The position numbers were made by a program, and so were the translations under genes. The notes beneath the pieces are model-generated. The model had not been told where the DNA came from. It was given only the letters and a program-made list of their open reading frames with translations, and searched no databases. From the NCBI GenBank assembly GCA_946415365.1, contig CAMKSE010000002.1, positions 62,001 to 126,000 of the forward strand: a stretch of 64,000 nucleotides of DNA, written 5' to 3'. This document shows, piece after piece, positions 7,734 to 16,347 of the stretch; positions within the stretch are counted from its first letter, which is position 1; every line of letters begins with the position of its first letter. Source of the DNA: an uncultured Prevotellaceae bacterium (lineage in GTDB: Bacteria > Bacteroidota > Bacteroidia > Bacteroidales > Bacteroidaceae).

Positions 7734-9386
7734 TTACTCCTGAGCGGTCTTTTTGTAGTCAAATCGGTCGATATCGACATATCCGCCTGCCTTTTTCGTG
7801 GCATAGCAGAAGAGGCCGAACTTGGTGCCCATGAAGAAGCGGCGCCAGTCGAAGCCGAGGCGATAGTTCTCGGTGCCGATCTTCGTCCACTGCTCACCGT
7901 CGAGGCTATAGGAGAAGCTGGCGCAGTCGGCTCCACCCATGCGACGCATGCCTGTGCCCTGTCCAGGACGGAAGTCGGCATCGATGCGAAGCCAGACAGT
8001 AGGCTGTTTCAGTTCAATGCTCTCGACGGTCTTCTGCTCGACCTTCGTCACCTCCTTGTCGCGATCGGAGAGTTCCACCTTCAGCTCTTCCATCTCCAGG
8101 AAGAGTTTCTTACCCTTCTTCTTGACGGTCAACGCACCCGTGTCGCTGTTGAAGGCTGCCAGTCCGGCACAGTCGCCATCCTTCATCTTCGAGAGGTCCA
8201 TGACGATGCTACCGCTACACGTTGGTCCCTCCATACGCTGAGTGAGGGTGTTCGGAGCCAGGTAGATGTCCTTGACCACACGGTTGGTCTTCAGGCGCAG
8301 GAATCCTGGACGGTCCGTGAGACTCCATGCGGCGTCGATGGGGTTGTGGTTCCACTGCCAGTGCAGACCAAGTTCCGGATCAGAGAAGTCGTCGGCCTTG
8401 ACGATGGACGTTTCAGGCTCGCCGCTGACGAAGGGCCGTACGGTGTCGGGCACCTTTCCGTTTTCATCACCAAGCATCGGCCAGCCGTTGATCCAGCGGC
8501 AGGGCATCACTGTCAGCACGCGGCCCACGCCACCACGATCCTGGAAGATGATGCCGTACCAGTCGCCACTGGGACTGTCGACGATGGTTCCCTGTGCCTC
8601 ATAGCTGAAGCCGCCGAACTCACTCTCGAGGATGACCTGTTTCTCGTAGGGGCCATGGATATCGTCGGCGCGATAGCACACCTCCCGACGGTGCTTGCCT
8701 GGGGCATAGACGTGTGAGATCATGAGCAGGTAGTACTTGCCGTCATGCTTGATGACTCGGCTGCCCTCGAGAAGACCCTTCTCGTCTTCCTCACGCTGGA
8801 AGATCTGCATGTGGGTGCCTTCGATAACGTCGGAGAGGTCAGGCTTGAGTTCCATCAGTTCGCCCGTGCCATAGATGACATATACACGGCCGTCATCGTC
8901 GAAGAACAGTGAACAATCGTGGAAGTGACGCATACGTGAGACAATCTCCCAAGGCCCCTCGGCCTTTTCTGCGGAGAAGATATACGTGTCGCCCATTGCA
9001 CCCCGCTCATTGGGAGCCAGAAGGGCATAAAAGCGGCCGTTGTGGTATTTCAGCGAGGTGGCCCACTGTCCCCGTCCATAGGCGGTGCCCTGCTGCAGGT
9101 CGTACTTCGGCGAGTCGGTCAGGCGGTCGAAGATATAACCTACCGTCTCCCAGTTCTTCAGGTCCTTCGACTTCATGATGGGAGCGCCAGGCATGAGGTG
9201 CATGGTGGTGGATACCATATAGAAGGTGTCGCCCACGCGGATCACGTCTGGATCAGGCACGTCGGCCCAGAGCATGGGGTTCTGGATGGGTTTGGTGTGG
9301 AGCGTAGCATAATCGTCGGCTACCACCTTTGTGGCAGGCAGAACCATGACGGCTGCCAACAGGAAATGGAAGAGTCGCTGTTTCAT
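7734..9386 (-). CDS. GH43 glycoside hydrolase (beta-xylosidase/arabinofuranosidase type), secreted
   Basis: A 550-residue protein with a signal peptide (MKQRLFHFLLAAVMVLPATKVVA). The five-bladed propeller begins at about residue 35 with 'NPMLWADVPDPDVIRVGDTF', holding the catalytic Asp. 'HDCSLFFDDDGRVYVIYG' (~155) holds the modulating Asp and 'LLEGSRVIKHDGKYYL' (~205) the acid Glu. From about residue 330 to the end is a concanavalin-like beta-sandwich typical of two-domain GH43 xylosidases. The enzyme would release xylose or arabinofuranose from oligosaccharides in the periplasm. It is the second gene of an operon with the GH31 enzyme (43-nt gap). The residue trimmed cannot be decided from sequence alone. 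Confidence 0.88.
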   Translation of the reverse strand: MKQRLFHFLLAAVMVLPATKVVADDYATLHTKPIQNPMLWADVPDPDVIRVGDTFYMVSTTMHLMPGAPIMKSKDLKNWETVGYIFDRLTDSPKYDLQQGTAYGRGQWATSLKYHNGRFYALLAPNERGAMGDTYIFSAEKAEGPWEIVSRMRHFHDCSLFFDDDGRVYVIYGTGELMELKPDLSDVIEGTHMQIFQREEDEKGLLEGSRVIKHDGKYYLLMISHVYAPGKHRREVCYRADDIHGPYEKQVILESEFGGFSYEAQGTIVDSPSGDWYGIIFQDRGGVGRVLTVMPCRWINGWPMLGDENGKVPDTVRPFVSGEPETSIVKADDFSDPELGLHWQWNHNPIDAAWSLTDRPGFLRLKTNRVVKDIYLAPNTLTQRMEGPTCSGSIVMDLSKMKDGDCAGLAAFNSDTGALTVKKKGKKLFLEMEELKVELSDRDKEVTKVEQKTVESIELKQPTVWLRIDADFRPGQGTGMRRMGGADCASFSYSLDGEQWTKIGTENYRLGFDWRRFFMGTKFGLFCYATKKAGGYVDIDRFDYKKTAQE

Positions 9387-9429
9387 ATTTTACGATGTTT
9401 TTAGTGTGTATTGTTGACTGTTGATGACT

Positions 9430-11766
9430 TCAGAGGCGGACGGTCTGTTCATTGCCGTTATGGGTGACGGTACGGGTGGTGCCGTCTGGCAGCACGATGG
9501 TGAACTGCCGATCCAGTATCATTCCCTTATAGCCTCCCTGGCGAGTGCCGATGGTGAGTGTGCGGGCCTTGTCGTTCCACACGAAGGTGATGGTAGCATA
9601 ATAGCCCTGTTCATAGTTGTAGTTGTCACCCTCGTCCTCATAGAGTGTAAACGAGCCGTCGGCACCAGGATAGACGCGGATCTCGAGGTTGTCCCACGAC
9701 TTCTCACCCACATACTGCATCTCAGGTGCGAGAGGCAGGATGCTGCCTGCACGTACGAACATCGGCACACGGTCGAGGGTGGTCTGGAGAGTGACGGTCT
9801 GTCCACCCTTATAGGTCTTGTTCGTCCAGAAGTCGTACCATACAGCCCCCTTGGGCAGATACTTCGTTGCGGTCTTTGTCACCGTCCAGTCGATGGCCGC
9901 CTCCTGACGCTTGTCACCTGTCTCTTTCTCCCTGTTCCAGCCCGTCATGGCATCAGTGCGGATGATCTTCTCTTCCGTGTATTGCGGGTCGAGGATGGGA
10001 GCGGCGAGGATGCTGCGGCCGAACATGAATTCGTCAGCGATATCCCAGACACGCTTATCGGCAGCGAAGTCGCTGAACAACGGACGCAGGTAGCTGTCGT
10101 TGTTCGAGGTCACCTGCCAGGCGGTACTATACAGATACGGAATCAGGCGGTAGCGCAGCCGTATCTGCTTCTCTATGGCGTCATAGACGGGTTCACCCCT
10201 CTTGCCGAACTGCCAGATCTCTCGCGGAGCATCGGCACCGTGGCTTCGGAACACAGGACAGAAGAGACCATACTGCATCCAGCGCACGTACAGTTCCTGG
10301 AACTGCGGGTTCTTCGGAGCAGAGCCAGGACCACGGGTATTATAGGCGTTACAGAAGAAGCCGCCGATATCGGTATTGAAGTTAGGATTTCCCGTCAGTG
10401 AGAAGCTCAGTCCTGCGGGTACCTGCTTGCGGAGCATGTCCCAGGAGGAGTTCACGTCGCCGCTCCACATGTTCGAGCCATAGTGTTGCTGGCCGGCGTA
10501 CGACGAGCGTGTCATGATGAAGACACGCTTTGGCGAAGCGGGATAATCCTTTCGCTGCGACTCATAGACACCGCGGACGGTCTCCAGCGGGAAGGCGTTA
10601 CGTAATGAGCGCCAGGTGCCACCCGTAACGAGATGCTCGTAGTCGGACTCACGGGGATTGAAGAAGTCGGGATCCGTGGAATCCATCCACCAGGCATCGA
10701 CGCCATAGTCGTAGAGTTTCCTAAGATACTTCCAATAGATATCGCGGGCCACAGGACTAAAGGCATCATAGACCTTCACGCCCGAGGGATAATCCTTCAT
10801 GGGAGGCCAGACGTGCGAGATACCGCTCTGTGGCCAGGTCTCGATGGGCATCAGGAGTCCTTTTTCGTTGAGTTCGCGGAACTGTTGTGTCATCGGACCG
10901 AAGCTGGCCCAGATGGAGATCATGAAATGGGCATGCTTCTTGTGGACATTCTGAATCAGTTGCGGACCTGTGGCGAAGTCCTCAGAGAGGAAGTCCATGG
11001 CGTTCCACAGGTAGTTGGAGCCCCAATACTGCCAGTCCTGAATGATGCCGTCGAGGGGCACCTGAAGGGCACGGTACTGATCGACGATGCCCTCCGTCTC
11101 TGCAGCCGTCTTATAACGTTCCTTCGACTGCCAGAAGCCGTATGTCCAGAGCGGGAACATGGGCACATCGCCCGTCAGCCAGCGCATCTGGGCGATGACG
11201 CCGTCGGCACTGCCGCCATACATAAAATAGTAGTCGATGCCCTCGCCCGCCTCCGCGTCGAAGGTCATGCCCTCGGCATTGTCCTCGAAGAGCGTGGGTG
11301 AATAGTTCTCCCAGTAGAGACCCCAGCCCTTGATGCTCTGCAGCACGTTCTGGAAGTCCTCGAGGTTCGACTGTTCCATGCGCTTGCTTTCGCCACGACG
11401 GTTCATCTTGCCATTCTGGATGGTGCCAAGACCGTAAATGGCCTCGTCCTTGTCGAGTGTGAAGGTCTGTCTCACCTGACTGACGTCACAGCCTTTCTCG
11501 CGCAGCAGCACACGGCCTTTTACCGTCAGGAAGGTCAGGCACTTTGTGGCAGGGTCGAGCCTCACCATCAGCTCGCTGCTCGACCAGCTGTTACCTTTCT
11601 GCACGGCAGCACCACTTTCCGGCTTTGCCGTTACGACCAGACTCTTCGTGGGTTGTCCCTTCACCACATGTACAATTCTCGGAGTGAGGAACTCAACGCT
11701 CACCTCCTGTGCCTGGCCGCAAACACTCACGAACCAGACCGCAAACAGCCATAATGCTTTTCTCAT
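9430..11766 (-). CDS. GH31 glycosidase (alpha-xylosidase/alpha-glucosidase), secreted
   Basis: A 778-residue protein with a signal peptide (MRKALWLFAVWFVSVCGQAQ). A beta-sandwich N-terminal domain ('YGLGTIQNGKMNRRGE') leads into the GH31 barrel ('FPLWTYGFWQSKERYKT'). The nucleophile Asp lies in 'VDAWWMDSTDPDF' (about 358) and the acid/base Asp in 'NMWSGDVNSSW' (about 435). The C-terminus has the beta domains and DUF5110 region ('DRVPMFVRAGSILPL'). GH31 enzymes of this type remove alpha-linked xylose, glucose or galactose. First gene of the operon with GH43 and probably periplasmic. The GH31-GH43 pair suggests side-chain removal from a xylose-containing hemicellulose. Confidence 0.9.
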   Translation of the reverse strand: MRKALWLFAVWFVSVCGQAQEVSVEFLTPRIVHVVKGQPTKSLVVTAKPESGAAVQKGNSWSSSELMVRLDPATKCLTFLTVKGRVLLREKGCDVSQVRQTFTLDKDEAIYGLGTIQNGKMNRRGESKRMEQSNLEDFQNVLQSIKGWGLYWENYSPTLFEDNAEGMTFDAEAGEGIDYYFMYGGSADGVIAQMRWLTGDVPMFPLWTYGFWQSKERYKTAAETEGIVDQYRALQVPLDGIIQDWQYWGSNYLWNAMDFLSEDFATGPQLIQNVHKKHAHFMISIWASFGPMTQQFRELNEKGLLMPIETWPQSGISHVWPPMKDYPSGVKVYDAFSPVARDIYWKYLRKLYDYGVDAWWMDSTDPDFFNPRESDYEHLVTGGTWRSLRNAFPLETVRGVYESQRKDYPASPKRVFIMTRSSYAGQQHYGSNMWSGDVNSSWDMLRKQVPAGLSFSLTGNPNFNTDIGGFFCNAYNTRGPGSAPKNPQFQELYVRWMQYGLFCPVFRSHGADAPREIWQFGKRGEPVYDAIEKQIRLRYRLIPYLYSTAWQVTSNNDSYLRPLFSDFAADKRVWDIADEFMFGRSILAAPILDPQYTEEKIIRTDAMTGWNREKETGDKRQEAAIDWTVTKTATKYLPKGAVWYDFWTNKTYKGGQTVTLQTTLDRVPMFVRAGSILPLAPEMQYVGEKSWDNLEIRVYPGADGSFTLYEDEGDNYNYEQGYYATITFVWNDKARTLTIGTRQGGYKGMILDRQFTIVLPDGTTRTVTHNGNEQTVRL

Positions 11767-11795
11767 TGTTATCTACGTTTAATTAATTTCGCGTG

Positions 11796-11803
11796 CAAAG
11801 ATA
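11796..11803 (-). promoter_or_regulatory. -7 element for the GH31-GH43 operon
   Basis: Reads TATCTTTG on the minus strand, 30 nt before the start codon at 11766. Divergent from the plus-strand promoter at 11890. Confidence 0.5.
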
Positions 11804-11853
11804 TAAAAAAAAATAGAAAAGTGAGAAGGCAGAAAAGCAAAAAAAACAAAAAA

Positions 11854-11882
11854 GTTGAAAGTTCGAGGATTAAAGTTCAAAG
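11854..11882. repeat. Degenerate heptamer tandem repeat
   Basis: Four 7-nt units (GTTGAAA, GTTCGAG, GATTAAA, GTTCAAA) stand head to tail between the two divergent promoters. They resemble the short tandem repeats at 12874-12922 and elsewhere in the window. Confidence 0.4.
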
Positions 11883-11889
11883 ATTTTCT

Positions 11890-11897
11890 TACCTTTG
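11890..11897 (+). promoter_or_regulatory. -7 element for the aldo/keto reductase gene
   Basis: TACCTTTG, 25 nt before the ATG at 11922. It overlaps an upstream in-frame ATG at 11895 and so favours the 11922 start. Confidence 0.5.
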
Positions 11898-11921
11898 CAG
11901 TCGACAAACAACAAACGCATT

Positions 11922-12872
11922 ATGGTTTACAACGAAATTGGCAAGACAGGCATGCGGGTTTCGAACCTCAGCTTCGGCGCTTCGTCATTGGGCGGTGTGT
12001 TCCGCGGCATCCGTGAGGAAGAGGGTATCCGTGCCGTACATGTAGCCGTGGACAACGGCATCAACTTCATCGATGTGTCACCCTATTACGGCCATCTGAA
12101 GGCTGAGATGGTGCTAGGCAAGGCGCTCAAGGAGATTCCACGCGACAAGTACTACCTCTCTACGAAGGTGGGCCGCTATGGCAAGGACGGTGTGAACACA
12201 TGGGACTACAGTGCCAAGCGTGCTACGGAGAGTGTGTATGAAAGCATGGAGCGTCTGAACGTAGACTATATCGACCTCATCAACGTTCACGACATCGAGT
12301 TCCAGGCCAGTATGGAGGGTGGTCTGCAGAAGATTGTCGACGAGACGCTGCCTGCCCTTGTGGCGCTGAAGGAGAAAGGCGTGGTGGGACATGTCGGCAT
12401 CACAGACCTGCAGCCAGAGAACCTGAAATGGGTCATCGAACACTGTGACAAAGGTGTGGTGGAGAGCATCCTGAACTTCTGCCACTACAGTCTGAACGAT
12501 ACGCTCCTGGCCGACTACCTCGGATTCTTCGAGATGTACGGTGTAGGCGTCATCAACGCCTCGCCGCTGTCGATGGGTCTGCTTTCACAACGTGGCGCCC
12601 CTCTCTGGCATCCCGCCAGCAGAGATCTGAAGAACGCCTGTGCCAAGGCTGCAGCCTGGTGTCAGGAGAAAGGCTATCCTATCGAGAAGCTGGCCGTACA
12701 GTTCTCCACGAGCATGAACCCACGTATCGCCACGACACTTTTCAGCAGTGCCAACCCCGATAATGTGCTGAAGAACATCCAATACGTGAATGAGCCACTC
12801 GACGAACAGCTCGTGGCTGAGGTGCAGACCATCATCGGCGACCAGATGTTTGTCCGCTGGAAGAACTCGTGA
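11922..12872 (+). CDS. Aldo/keto reductase, likely L-galactose (or L-fucose) 1-dehydrogenase
   Basis: A 316-residue TIM-barrel oxidoreductase beginning 'MVYNEIGKTGMRVSNLSFGA'. The AKR catalytic tetrad is visible: Asp and Tyr in 'NFIDVSPYYG', Lys in 'YLSTKVGRYG', His in 'INVHDIEF'. It resembles L-galactose dehydrogenase-type AKRs, which oxidise the C1 of L-galactose or related 6-deoxy sugars to the lactone using NAD(P)+. A COG3618 lactonase, a zinc dehydrogenase and a FucP-type permease are encoded about 3.5 kb further on the same strand, which supports a sugar-acid pathway. The exact sugar is inferred from context. It ends at a heptamer repeat that separates it from the convergent kinase gene. 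Confidence 0.85.
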   Translation: MVYNEIGKTGMRVSNLSFGASSLGGVFRGIREEEGIRAVHVAVDNGINFIDVSPYYGHLKAEMVLGKALKEIPRDKYYLSTKVGRYGKDGVNTWDYSAKRATESVYESMERLNVDYIDLINVHDIEFQASMEGGLQKIVDETLPALVALKEKGVVGHVGITDLQPENLKWVIEHCDKGVVESILNFCHYSLNDTLLADYLGFFEMYGVGVINASPLSMGLLSQRGAPLWHPASRDLKNACAKAAAWCQEKGYPIEKLAVQFSTSMNPRIATTLFSSANPDNVLKNIQYVNEPLDEQLVAEVQTIIGDQMFVRWKNS

Positions 12873-12873
12873 T

Positions 12874-12922
12874 AGTTTACAGTTTACGGTTTACGGTTTA
12901 CAGTTTATAGTTTACAGTTTAT
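12874..12922. repeat. Heptanucleotide tandem repeat (seven units of RGTTTAY)
   Basis: Seven consecutive 7-nt units (AGTTTAC, AGTTTAC, GGTTTAC, GGTTTAC, AGTTTAT, AGTTTAC, AGTTTAT) fill the gap between two convergent genes. They begin 1 nt after the aldo/keto reductase stop codon. The repeat runs 4 nt into the histidine-kinase gene, supplying its stop codon. Confidence 0.85.
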
Positions 12923-14832
12923 AGTTTCGGCAGTTCGATGACGAAACGGCAACCGTCATGGTAGTCGAGGTCGAGGAACATCTCCCCACCCAGGTTCCGG
13001 ATATGTCGTCTTGCCAAGGCGAGACCCAGACCGAGACCCTCAGAGATATCGTTGACCTTGGTGAACATCTCAAACATGCGACCTGCCATCTCCTCTTCTA
13101 TGCCAGGGCCCGTGTCCTGTACCACAAACCGCACATTCGAGCCCATCTCAGTGACCCTTATCAGAATGTTCTGGCCGTCGGAGTATTTGGCGGCGTTATA
13201 CAGCAGCTCACGAATGCTACGCATCAAGTAGAGATGGCTGGTGGTAATACTGAAATCGTCAGGCACATCAGTCACAAACTCGACAGGCAGTTGAGGGAAC
13301 ATCTTGTTGGTATATCCGATACATTCACTGGCTACCTCGTTGCACGACACCACTTCGTTCCTGTTGGCGTAGAGTTCCTGCATGGAACCTCGTATGGAAC
13401 TGTCGGAAAGCATCAGCACCATACGGTCGAGCATCTGGGCGTTGTGCTTCATCATGTCGGTGATGCTCTTCGTCTCTGCTTCCGGCAGCATGCCATTGCT
13501 CTCTTCCAATACCTGCGCGAAGCCCATGATGATGTTAAGCGGCGTACGGATCTGATGCGACACATTCTGTATGAACAACGACTTCTGCCTGTCAGCTTCC
13601 CTTGCCTGCTCACTCGTACGGGCCAGTTCCTCGTTGCGCTGTTCCATCTCTGCGTGCATCTGTTGGATGTCGCTGACATGACGGCTCAACGACTCCTGCA
13701 TCGAGGCAAAACTATTCTGCAGGCGTCCCACCACATCATGATAACGACTGGGTGGGATCTGCTCGTCATAGTGTCCCTCGGCGATGCGATGCAGCTTACT
13801 CGTCAGTCGGTAGAGCGGATGGACGGCGTGTGCCACGGTGACGCTACAAAACAGCAGGATGAACAGCAGTCCGAGGAGGATGAGTGGGCCGATGATGTAG
13901 TTCAGACGGTTATAGCCCTGTAGGATGCTCCATTCCGGACAGACGAGGGCGAGGCTTGACGGGGTGCCAGGTATGGGCTGGTAGCACACCATATACCGTA
14001 TGCCATTGACCCTGACACTCATGCTGCCCTGCTTGCCTGTGGTCATCTCATGCCCTAAGGCGAAGATGTCGGCATTCTGCTGCGGGTCGATATCACTGAA
14101 AATGGTCTTGTTGAAGAGTTTTGTGGAGTCAGGATGCACGTAGTAGCGTCCTTCCTCACCAGTCATCACGAAATAGGAGTCTGGGAAGGGCACCTCTTCC
14201 GTAATCATCTTCGAGAGTCGTATCAGCGAGAGGTCGGTGGAGATGACACCCACGAAGTGCTTGTCGGCATCGTAGAGTGGTTTGCTGTACGAGCTGATCA
14301 TCCCGTCGAGGGTCAGTTCCAGCGAGTCGATCTCGTCGTAGTACGCCACCCAGCAGGGCTTGCCTTCGAGATGGGGTTTCTTGTACCATATCTTCTCGAA
14401 ATAGTCATACGGCTCTTCGATGACGGTCGTCACGCTGTCGCCCTCGCGGACGGTATAGACCGAGAAGTGCCTGCCGTACTTGGGGAAGGTGTTTGGCTCG
14501 GCACTGATGGAGCAGCCGTCGATCTGGCTGTTGAGCATCACGATGAAACGTGAGTAGGCGAGTATCGAGTCGGGATCCAGATTGGCTGTCACCTCCCAAT
14601 CGTTGACGTCGGTTGCCGTCTCCACGATATTCATGGCACGGTGGATGCGCTGCATCTGGGTGTTCAGCACACTGGCGACGTGCTTCATCGCCTCCTCTTT
14701 GATGCGTTCTTTCGACTGCTCGTACAGGATACCTATCGACAGCAAGAAGATAGGCATGGCCATCAGCAGGATACCCAAACTGAGTTTCCAGGAAAGCGAC
14801 TGTCTGATATGTCTTATAATGCTACGCATCAC
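12919..14832 (-). CDS. Sensor histidine kinase with extracytoplasmic dCache-like domain and HAMP
   Basis: A 637-residue kinase. A transmembrane helix lies at about residues 15-37. The large periplasmic sensor resembles dCache domains ('GVISTDLSLIRLSKMI'), and a second helix lies at about 305-330. A HAMP domain follows, then HisKA with phosphoacceptor His in 'NVSHQIRTPLNII' (about 425). The HATPase has an N-box ('RELLYNAAKYSDG'), G1 'DTGPGIEEEM' and G2 'GLGLGLALARR'. All catalytic parts look intact. It overlaps the upstream degenerate kinase by 4 nt (ATGA), so the two are translationally coupled. No response regulator is encoded nearby. The ligand is unknown; position beside sugar-oxidation genes may hint at a carbohydrate or metabolite. 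Confidence 0.9.
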   Translation of the reverse strand: MMRSIIRHIRQSLSWKLSLGILLMAMPIFLLSIGILYEQSKERIKEEAMKHVASVLNTQMQRIHRAMNIVETATDVNDWEVTANLDPDSILAYSRFIVMLNSQIDGCSISAEPNTFPKYGRHFSVYTVREGDSVTTVIEEPYDYFEKIWYKKPHLEGKPCWVAYYDEIDSLELTLDGMISSYSKPLYDADKHFVGVISTDLSLIRLSKMITEEVPFPDSYFVMTGEEGRYYVHPDSTKLFNKTIFSDIDPQQNADIFALGHEMTTGKQGSMSVRVNGIRYMVCYQPIPGTPSSLALVCPEWSILQGYNRLNYIIGPLILLGLLFILLFCSVTVAHAVHPLYRLTSKLHRIAEGHYDEQIPPSRYHDVVGRLQNSFASMQESLSRHVSDIQQMHAEMEQRNEELARTSEQAREADRQKSLFIQNVSHQIRTPLNIIMGFAQVLEESNGMLPEAETKSITDMMKHNAQMLDRMVLMLSDSSIRGSMQELYANRNEVVSCNEVASECIGYTNKMFPQLPVEFVTDVPDDFSITTSHLYLMRSIRELLYNAAKYSDGQNILIRVTEMGSNVRFVVQDTGPGIEEEMAGRMFEMFTKVNDISEGLGLGLALARRHIRNLGGEMFLDLDYHDGCRFVIELPKL

Positions 14833-16175
14833 TCACTTTTCACTTTTCTTATTTCCAACTTCTCTGAGTCTGCTATCAACTGGTTCAGCAGACCCGTCAC
14901 CGTTGCTCCGCGTCGCATGATCTCATCCACCAGTTTGGTAGTGTCCTCGCCTGTCAGTCCGCCACTATGACTACTGATGGTATTGACACTCTTCAGGATG
15001 CCATTGACAGGTGCCATCATCTGGTCCGACATGTTGTAGAGGAAGTTTGTCTTCATGCGGTCGGCGCTCTCTGCCTGTTCATAGGCAGCCTGCAGCACCT
15101 CACCACGCTCCTTCAGGGTGTCTGTCAGCTGCTGCATCTCTCCCATGTGGGCGGCCAACGACTGCTGCATCGCATGGAAATGGTTTTGCATGCGCCCCAC
15201 CTCGTCCTGATGCCTGCTTTCAGCAATGGGCTCATCGTAATGCCCCTCGGCAATGCGTTGTGCCGATTCCCCCAGTCGCCGCAGGGGCAACAGTTGATGG
15301 TGGATGAAGAGTCGGCAGAGCACAAACAGCAGACCCAATCCCACCACGGCGATGATGAACACCGTCCAGACCAGCCGGTTGTAACTGCCGAAGATATCTT
15401 CCTCAGGATAGATGATGCCTGCGCTCCACCCCAGATCTCTCATGGCGCGTCCCCTCACTTCGTTCTGTTTGAATGGCTTGTAGAAAGCGTAGCAGGTATT
15501 GCCGTCCAGTATAACTTTCTTGTAGCCTTCCTCACCTGCCAGCATAGCCTTTGCCGCCTCAAAAAGCGAGGGGTGACTGTGCATCTCGGCCATCGCCATC
15601 AGGTTCATATTCAGTTTAGTACTGTCGTGAAACACGATCGTCGTACCTTCCTTCCCTAACAAGACACAGATGGAGTTGGGTGAGGGTTTTTCCTCCAGTA
15701 CGATCTTCGACAACAAGGCCAGCGACACATTGATGGACAGGAGATTCAACTTCCGTTCCTTATCAAAGAAAGGCAGACTGAAGGTCGCCACCGCATTCTC
15801 CTTGCTGCTCCCCACTTTAGGGGGTGTGGTCCACTGCGCGAAGGCTCCCACGGTACTGCTGTCAACATCCCAGACGATTCGGCTGTCAGTGATATAAGGA
15901 TTACACTCCACGAGTTTGTGGGCATACACCTCCATGAGTTCGGGCTTGTTGGCGTGGACCATCATTTTCCAGTAGACATTGCCTGCCGCCTGCTCCACAC
16001 TCAACAGGATATTGTCGATATTTTCCACCATCGCCTCCAGTGTCTGTCCGGCATTCTGCAACGCCTCCTCCCTCACCGCCTTGCGTGAGAAATAGAACAT
16101 CGTCATCAGCGCCAGCATCAGCAACAAAGCCAAGGCAGCGATGATTCGCAGACTAAGTCTGGAAGACAAATTCAT
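14829..16175 (-). CDS. Degenerate sensor kinase: dCache-like sensor, HAMP, His-less DHp, no ATPase domain
   Basis: A 448-residue protein with the layout of the next gene's sensor half: helix at ~8-30, periplasmic sensor ('LSINVSLALLSKIVLEE'), second helix, HAMP ('SAQRIAEGHYDEPIAESRHQ') and coiled coil. The dimerisation helix reads 'NFLYNMSDQMMAPVNGI', where Asp replaces the phosphoacceptor His. The protein ends ~65 residues later without an ATPase domain. It therefore cannot autophosphorylate and probably works as a partner of the intact kinase encoded next (4-nt overlap). The start at 16175 was chosen because the -7 element at 16211-16218 would leave almost no leader for the alternative ATG at 16202. 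Confidence 0.82.
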   Translation of the reverse strand: MNLSSRLSLRIIAALALLLMLALMTMFYFSRKAVREEALQNAGQTLEAMVENIDNILLSVEQAAGNVYWKMMVHANKPELMEVYAHKLVECNPYITDSRIVWDVDSSTVGAFAQWTTPPKVGSSKENAVATFSLPFFDKERKLNLLSINVSLALLSKIVLEEKPSPNSICVLLGKEGTTIVFHDSTKLNMNLMAMAEMHSHPSLFEAAKAMLAGEEGYKKVILDGNTCYAFYKPFKQNEVRGRAMRDLGWSAGIIYPEEDIFGSYNRLVWTVFIIAVVGLGLLFVLCRLFIHHQLLPLRRLGESAQRIAEGHYDEPIAESRHQDEVGRMQNHFHAMQQSLAAHMGEMQQLTDTLKERGEVLQAAYEQAESADRMKTNFLYNMSDQMMAPVNGILKSVNTISSHSGGLTGEDTTKLVDEIMRRGATVTGLLNQLIADSEKLEIRKVKSE

Positions 16176-16210
16176 AGCGATGGTCTTGGTAACTTTCGAC
16201 ATATCAGCCG

Positions 16211-16218
16211 CAAATATA
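16211..16218 (-). promoter_or_regulatory. -7 element for the sensor-kinase pair
   Basis: Reads TATATTTG on the minus strand, 36 nt before the ATG at 16175. Back to back with the promoter at 16291-16321. Confidence 0.45.
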
Positions 16219-16290
16219 CGTATTTTTTCCGAAAGTTGTGTAAAGAAATCAGAAAATCTTCCAAAATGGAACTGGTAAATGGGAAAAAGA

Positions 16291-16321
16291 TTTGTGCATT
16301 GTCATTTTTTTCCTACCTTTG
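16291..16321 (+). promoter_or_regulatory. Bacteroidota promoter of the lactonase-dehydrogenase-permease operon
   Basis: A TTTG -33 box (16291-16294) and a TACCTTTG -7 box (16314-16321) are separated by 19 nt, the classical Bacteroidota arrangement. The ATG at 16348 follows 26 nt later. Confidence 0.7.
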
Positions 16322-16347
16322 CATCCGAAATTAATTAACTCAGCAAG

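Noticed and set aside
12874..12922. Possible CRISPR array
   Set aside because: The units are 7 nt, contiguous and without spacers, and no cas gene is present.
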